A stretch of 64,000 nucleotides of DNA from Paramecium tetraurelia (lineage: Eukaryota > Ciliophora > Oligohymenophorea > Peniculida > Parameciidae). The stretch covers positions 65,705 to 129,704 of the forward strand of contig NW_001798962.1 of NCBI RefSeq assembly GCF_000165425.1, written 5' to 3'. Of this stretch, positions 59,614 through 64,000 are shown in pieces. Made by a program: the position numbers and the translations under genes. Numbering within the stretch: position 1 is the first letter of the stretch; each line of letters starts with the position of its first letter. A model generated the notes under the pieces. It was given only the letters and a program-made list of their open reading frames with translations. It did not search any database and was not told the DNA's origin.

Positions 59614-61111
59614 ATGCAAAGTCATGTAAATTTATAGAAATATGAATCTTATGAGTTGCAAAAACCAAGCATAACTATTTTTGAGTAATCAACTTAGATG
59701 AATATTTTAACTGATGAATAAATTGATGAATCTGATTCAGAACCTGAGAAGACCATTTAAGAAACGCAAAACCAAAATCTATTACTTTCTAAATAGTACA
59801 TTTACTTTCACAAATAGAAATAGCCAACATAACAATACAATATTTGAAGATGAAAATGAAGAAGGTGTGTGGGAAGAGAATGCTAAGGAAGTAAATCCTC
59901 CAAAGCCATTTTTAATGTCGATTAACTTCTCCAACATAAGTCTGTATCGATTCCCTACTCTGGAATAAGAAAAGGTATTTGGTGCTATTTTTATTGCATA
60001 GAATTTAAGGGCTGAGATAAACAATATAGAAATAAACAATAATGTAGTGTATTATTAGATAGAAACCAAATCATCTTAATTGGGGTACACCGTAAAAGTG
60101 AAGAGAAGATATAATGATTTTAAGTTTTTATTGAGAGAATTAACAATCAGATACCCTCAACTATTATTACCTTACTTACCTATAGGAATTGGAGTTGGAA
60201 AACTTAACAATCGAAGCGTAGAAGAAAGAAAGAGATTATTATAAAATGTTATTAATATCATAACTATGCACTAAGAATTGATACTTTCAAGTTCTGTCAG
60301 AAATGTAACATCTTATTTAATCTATTAGTTTTTTGAAGAAGGAGATCAACAGGAATTTGAGAATAAAAGAAAACAAGGTCAATATAATATGAAAGGAGGT
60401 TTAGCTTAAAATCTATAAACAGTAATAGATAAAAGCATAAAATCGATTGGATAATTAAAGAATTGGTGGAATGGTACAAATCAAAACAAGAAATGTGAGG
60501 AATTGGAATAAATATAGCTGGAATTAGTCAAATTATTGAGTTAATAAGCAAGGTATTAGAAACTACTTTCCTACATCTAAGCATTATAAAGAAAATAGTA
60601 AAAAATAAAGGATATAATTGCATAACAAGATAGTTAAAAAACACAATTACTAATTGAAACGAAACTTCATGATTGTATTTTAGATTATGCAAAAAATTTA
60701 GATTTCTAAACTAACACTTTAGAAGATAAATTTGTAATTAATATGTATATTTAGGATTAATATTATCAATAGTAAATTTGGTAATTAATGAATGTAATAG
60801 AATTTATTGATTACGCTGATATTTATTTTAAGCAGTTAGTCAAGTACATTGAAGATTTTAATGAATAATTAACCTAGGTTGCACCAAATTAATAAACGTA
60901 TAACAATTTAATTATTTTTATTAGTCATTAAACAATCAAGGATGAGATTAATAAATATTTGAGCAAAGCTAAGGATTAATTTTGCAATAAAAAAGATGGT
61001 ATAATATCAAAATACATTGGAATTTAATAAAAAGGATTTACTGATTATTACATTAGCCAATAATAGGAGATCTGGAATTACGCTTAAGAGATGAAAAATA
61101 CATTTAATTGA
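59614..61111 (+). CDS. PX-domain sorting nexin
   Basis: PX domains bind phosphoinositides on endosomes. The domain runs from VNPPKPFLMSINFSNISLYR through YTVKVKRRYNDFKFLLREL (the RRYNDF motif) and LPYLPIGIGVGKLNNRSVEE with RKRLL, to SYLIYQFFEE. The following 250 residues are helical and BAR-like (CEELEQIQLELVKLLSQQAR, FIDYADIYFKQLVKYIEDF), matching the SNX-BAR layout of retromer-type nexins. A 22 nt intron (GTACATTTACTTTCACAAATAG, 59797-59818) restores the frame near the N-terminus. About 490 residues. Confidence 0.87.
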
Positions 61112-61366
61112 TCTGACTTTTGATTTTTATTAAATTAAATAATTTAATTGCTTAAATCAAATAGAAACCAAATAATTAATTCACTATTGCTAATTTAAAT
61201 ATTGCAAATTATGTTCTCTTTGTCTTCTTTTGGAAAGAACTTATGAATACTCAACTTAAGACGCATTCATATTATACAGACTATGATATATGGGTACTAA
61301 AAGGTGTAGGTATAGGGCCTGCAACTTTATTAAGGGTAGGATTGTAAATTTAATTCAATTATAACA
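61112..61366. other. Intergenic region, nothing firm
   Basis: About 250 AT-rich bases downstream of the sorting nexin. A short coding-like piece (MNTQLKTHSYYTDYDIWVLK from about 61244) may belong to the next gene, but no join is clear. Confidence 0.4.
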
Positions 61367-61553
61367 ATGTTTGGCTTAATGGATTTAGGATCTCAACAGA
61401 AGGATAGTTAATTTAAACAATACAATGGGTAATGAAGTAAACAAGATTAGTTGGTAGAGGCAAGTAAGATTTAATTCTAAATAATTTAAGCAACAAGGTT
61501 TTAGTGATTATTTTAATTATAAGAATAAAATAAAGAAGAGAAATAGAAAATGA
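61367..61553 (+). CDS. Small basic protein, unknown
   Basis: Reads MFGLMDLGSQQKDSQFKQYN, then across a 22 nt intron (GTAATGAAGTAAACAAGATTAG, 61430-61451) into GWQRQVRFNSKQFKQQGFSD and a lysine-rich end, TGA at 61551-61553. About 54 residues. The intron is textbook in length and borders for this genome, which supports a real gene, but the short length leaves doubt. No family recognised. Confidence 0.4.
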
Positions 61554-61639
61554 ATGAATTTTAATAATTTTATACTGGCTTTTATGTAAATTATTCATTG
61601 GAATTAATGAATTAATTAGAAACTCTATATAAATATTGA

Positions 61640-61954
61640 TCAGTTTCTCCCAATCTATCATATAAAAGGAGAGTTTCTTAATATTATTTGAATGAGGTGA
61701 ATATGCTTGTTGTATTATGAAATTGATAGTTATATCAAATTATTAATAAAGCCAAAAATATTTTGAAGTAAAATTCCCTTAGTCAGACAAGAATATTTGG
61801 TGTTTAGCCAAAGTACATGGTATAAGCAGCATCGAATTATAATAAATCAAAATGTGAAAAGAAATCTAAGTTATTGGAAGAAATAACTAAAGATCTAATA
61901 CTTTAACATTTGAATTAAAGAATAAGGAAAAGTGCTTTAATAGTTATAATTTGA
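61640..61954 (+). CDS. Probable small gene, 5' end unresolved
   Basis: Open from 61640 with SPNLSYKRRVSQYYLNE, then a 33 nt intron (GTGAATATGCTTG...GATAG, about 61697-61729), then LYQIINKAKNILKQNSLSQT and SKLLEEITKDLILQHLNQRI to TGA at 61952-61954. The C-terminal part is helical. No start codon is visible in frame, so an upstream exon is missing or the gene is decayed. Confidence 0.3.
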
Positions 61955-62127
61955 GAACTACATTCCCATTAGACTTTATATAGTAATTATGTAAGAGGAT
62001 TTTAAGTAAAATACTCTGAATGAATAAGATCTCTAAATTTGAAATGAGATGACTAAAAAGCATAAAGATAATATAAAAATTATTGCAAAGCATAGACATA
62101 TATAATTAATATAAATGATAATAATTA

Positions 62128-64000
62128 TCAAAATTCAAGTTTTAAGTAGGTTTTAAGCTATTCAATTTATACTGGTTTAACTAAATATCCATCCATTCCA
62201 TTTTAGATTGCCAAATTTTCTTCTTCTTATTTTGCATAAGCCGAACATCCAATAATCTAAATTTTTGGATATTATTTCTTAATTATAGAAGTAGCTTAAA
62301 TGCCATTCATTGTAGGCATATCGATGTCCATAAATATTGCATCATAACCATTACAATTATTACATCTATTTGAATTTACCATTTAGATAGCAGTATGGCC
62401 ATCTAAAGAGTATTCTAATTTAAGAGATGAATTTATCTTTTAAATTAAGAATTTCAGAACTTCTATGTTAAATGCATTGTCATCAACAATCAAAATATTA
62501 GCACATTGACATTTATTTATATGTTATGACTTGATATTATTGTATCTCCATAAAGATTACCTTCTTTCTGGACTTTCTTCATCGATGTTTTCTGATTCTT
62601 CATCAATTTCTGATTCTGAAATATTTTTCGAAATATAGAACCAAAATGATGACCCGCTTTAGTATTCTGATTGAAATTGTAATCCTCTTTCATTGAAACT
62701 CAAATTTCTAGCAATCATATTACTAATAATTAATCCTAATCCAACTCCTTAAGGATTCAACTTTTTGCTTTCTTTATCTTCCACTCTAACAAAGGCCTAT
62801 AATAATCTTTCTTTATGTTCTTCCTTGATTCCAAGTCCTGTATCACGAACTTCTATTTTTAGTGAACTTGTGTGATAATTAGACACATTGATTTCTATAT
62901 ACCCTTGCAAAGTGTATTTGAAAGCATTTCCAAGAAGGTTTATTATTATTTATCTAATCCTATTTGGGTCGTTGTTCAGTAATTTCGGTACATTTTTTCT
63001 AAAGTTTAATGAGAGATCAATTTTTTTTAAGCTAGCTTCCAAATTGAATAATTCCATACATTCTTCAATCAATCTCTTAAGGTCCATTTAAACAGGGTTG
63101 ATTGAAAACTTACCTGCTTTTAATTATGCAAAATCTAGCAAATCATTGGATAGATTGAGTAAATACTTACAATTTAATAACGAAATTTTGATGTACTTAC
63201 TTTAAAGGTTGGGATCCCTTTCATCTTATAGAGCAGAGATAAACTAAATGATTGAATTGAGAGGTGTTCTATATTCATGACTAACAAAAGAAATAATACT
63301 CGATTTGACTTAGTATTATTTTTGTATCAACTTTATATAGTCTCTATGAGTAACATCTCTAATTTATAGCAAAATCATTAATTTATCATCAATCAAAGTT
63401 GCATGTGCATTGATTTCTAATAAACGTTTTTTTGGTTGCTCCAAATCTCCACGGCCATCATTTTCATACCTGTTTCCTAAATAGCTCCCTATAAATACAG
63501 TGTTATGAGGACTATTCTTTAAGATCTAAAAAAATCTTTTGTTTGCCTTAATGTTTCTCAAATCACACAGAAGTTACTAATATAGTGGAAATTCAGTTAC
63601 ATTCAATTCAATTTCTTCTTTAGACAAACGTTTATTGGAAAATTTGTATTATTGAAAAGTCTATTAAAAACTCTAAAAGGATGGAAGTGAATCTCTAGGA
63701 TCTCTGATATCTGGTTTGGCCTAAGTGGTTACAACTTCAGATAATTATTCCAAACAAGTCTTAAAATTAGATTTGTCAGTTATCTTAAATAATTCTAAGG
63801 TTGCTGAATTACAGAAGTATATGGCCAAATCTTAAGCCATCAGTAAAATTAGAGGGTCTGGTATTAAATTAAAGAAGTGGGAGCATTCTTACAACTCCTA
63901 TTACAAGTTCGTTGCTGATGAATGGTATTATTGTTTTCTATAATCGGGACTTTGCACAACATTTGAAATTGACTTCTCATAAGACTTTACATATGAGGTC
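62128..64000 (-). CDS. Hybrid histidine kinase with receiver domain (partial)
   Basis: The C-terminal part of a two-component hybrid kinase; the N-terminus lies beyond the window. From N to C: a PAS-like region (NTVFIGSYLGNRYEND), the H-box FVSHEYRTPLNSI with phospho-accepting His, the N-box NRIRQIIINLLGNAFKY, G1 VRDTGLGIKEEHK, G2 GVGLGLIISNM, and a receiver with ILIVDDNAFNIEVLKF, the phospho-aspartate in AIFMDIDMPTMNGIQAT and lysine in YLVKPVQIEQL before TGA. All catalytic residues are present. An intron lies between the kinase and receiver near 62520-62560. The signal sensed is unknown. Confidence 0.9.

Noticed and set aside
1..64000. Possible germline elements (TA-bounded internal eliminated sequences)
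   Set aside because: Genes read through without TA-bounded insertions, so this looks like macronuclear DNA; no candidate element could be supported.
1..64000. tRNA, rRNA, CRISPR arrays and insertion sequences
   Set aside because: No TpsiC-like arms, rRNA signatures, direct-repeat arrays or transposase motifs were seen on reading both strands; a tRNA scan could still find one missed by eye.

Overview
This window is nuclear DNA of a ciliate, most likely Paramecium or a close relative. It is AT-rich, and nearly every recognisable gene stays open only if TAA and TAG are read as glutamine, with TGA as the only stop. Introns are tiny (about 20-35 nt, GT...AG, mostly GTA...TAG with some ending AAG). 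Genes are densely packed on both strands, often tail to tail with very little between them. I found no rRNA, tRNA, CRISPR array or insertion sequence. Coordinates come from hand translation, so exon edges inside genes are approximate unless stated.

0-9.6 kb: end of an unknown gene, a START-domain protein, a membrane-anchored RING protein, a small membrane protein, an MMTAG2-like protein, a protein with a C-terminal cold-shock domain, a four-pass membrane protein, the BBSome subunit TTC8/BBS8, an unknown protein and a truncated haemoglobin. 9.6-21 kb: a LIN-9 homologue (MuvB/DREAM), two tandem genes sharing an unusual C-x-C-x2-C-x9-[H/C] motif, an ankyrin protein, an F-box/LRR protein, a B-box/WD40 protein, a gene-poor stretch with hairpins, an Aha1-N protein and a dual-specificity phosphatase. 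21-35 kb: a long coiled-coil protein, an NTF2-like protein, a RINGv ligase, a Bax-inhibitor-family protein, a PP2C phosphatase, a SPRY-like protein and the FACT subunit SPT16.

35-50 kb: a LIN-54/tesmin-type CXC protein (a second MuvB-type gene), a MEK-like pseudokinase, a small predicted membrane protein, an MBOAT acyltransferase, a third C-x-C-x2-C-x9-H gene carrying the motif twice, a cytosolic carboxypeptidase (tubulin deglutamylase type), a RING-H2 membrane protein and a DUF4485 protein. 50-64 kb: a CSC1/TMEM63 channel, a broken ESCRT-III (CHMP5-like) gene, a protein kinase, a 3.8 kb intronless type I membrane protein spanning a 6-N gap, a PX sorting nexin, two poorly resolved small genes and the C-terminal part of a hybrid histidine kinase.

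There is no operon logic; neighbours look functionally unrelated. Recurring themes are cilium biology (TTC8, DUF4485, carboxypeptidase), ubiquitin ligases (three membrane RING types and an F-box protein) and cell-cycle transcription (LIN-9, LIN-54). The best candidate for something undescribed is the small cysteine-motif family at 11.5-13.1 kb and 42.6-43.5 kb.
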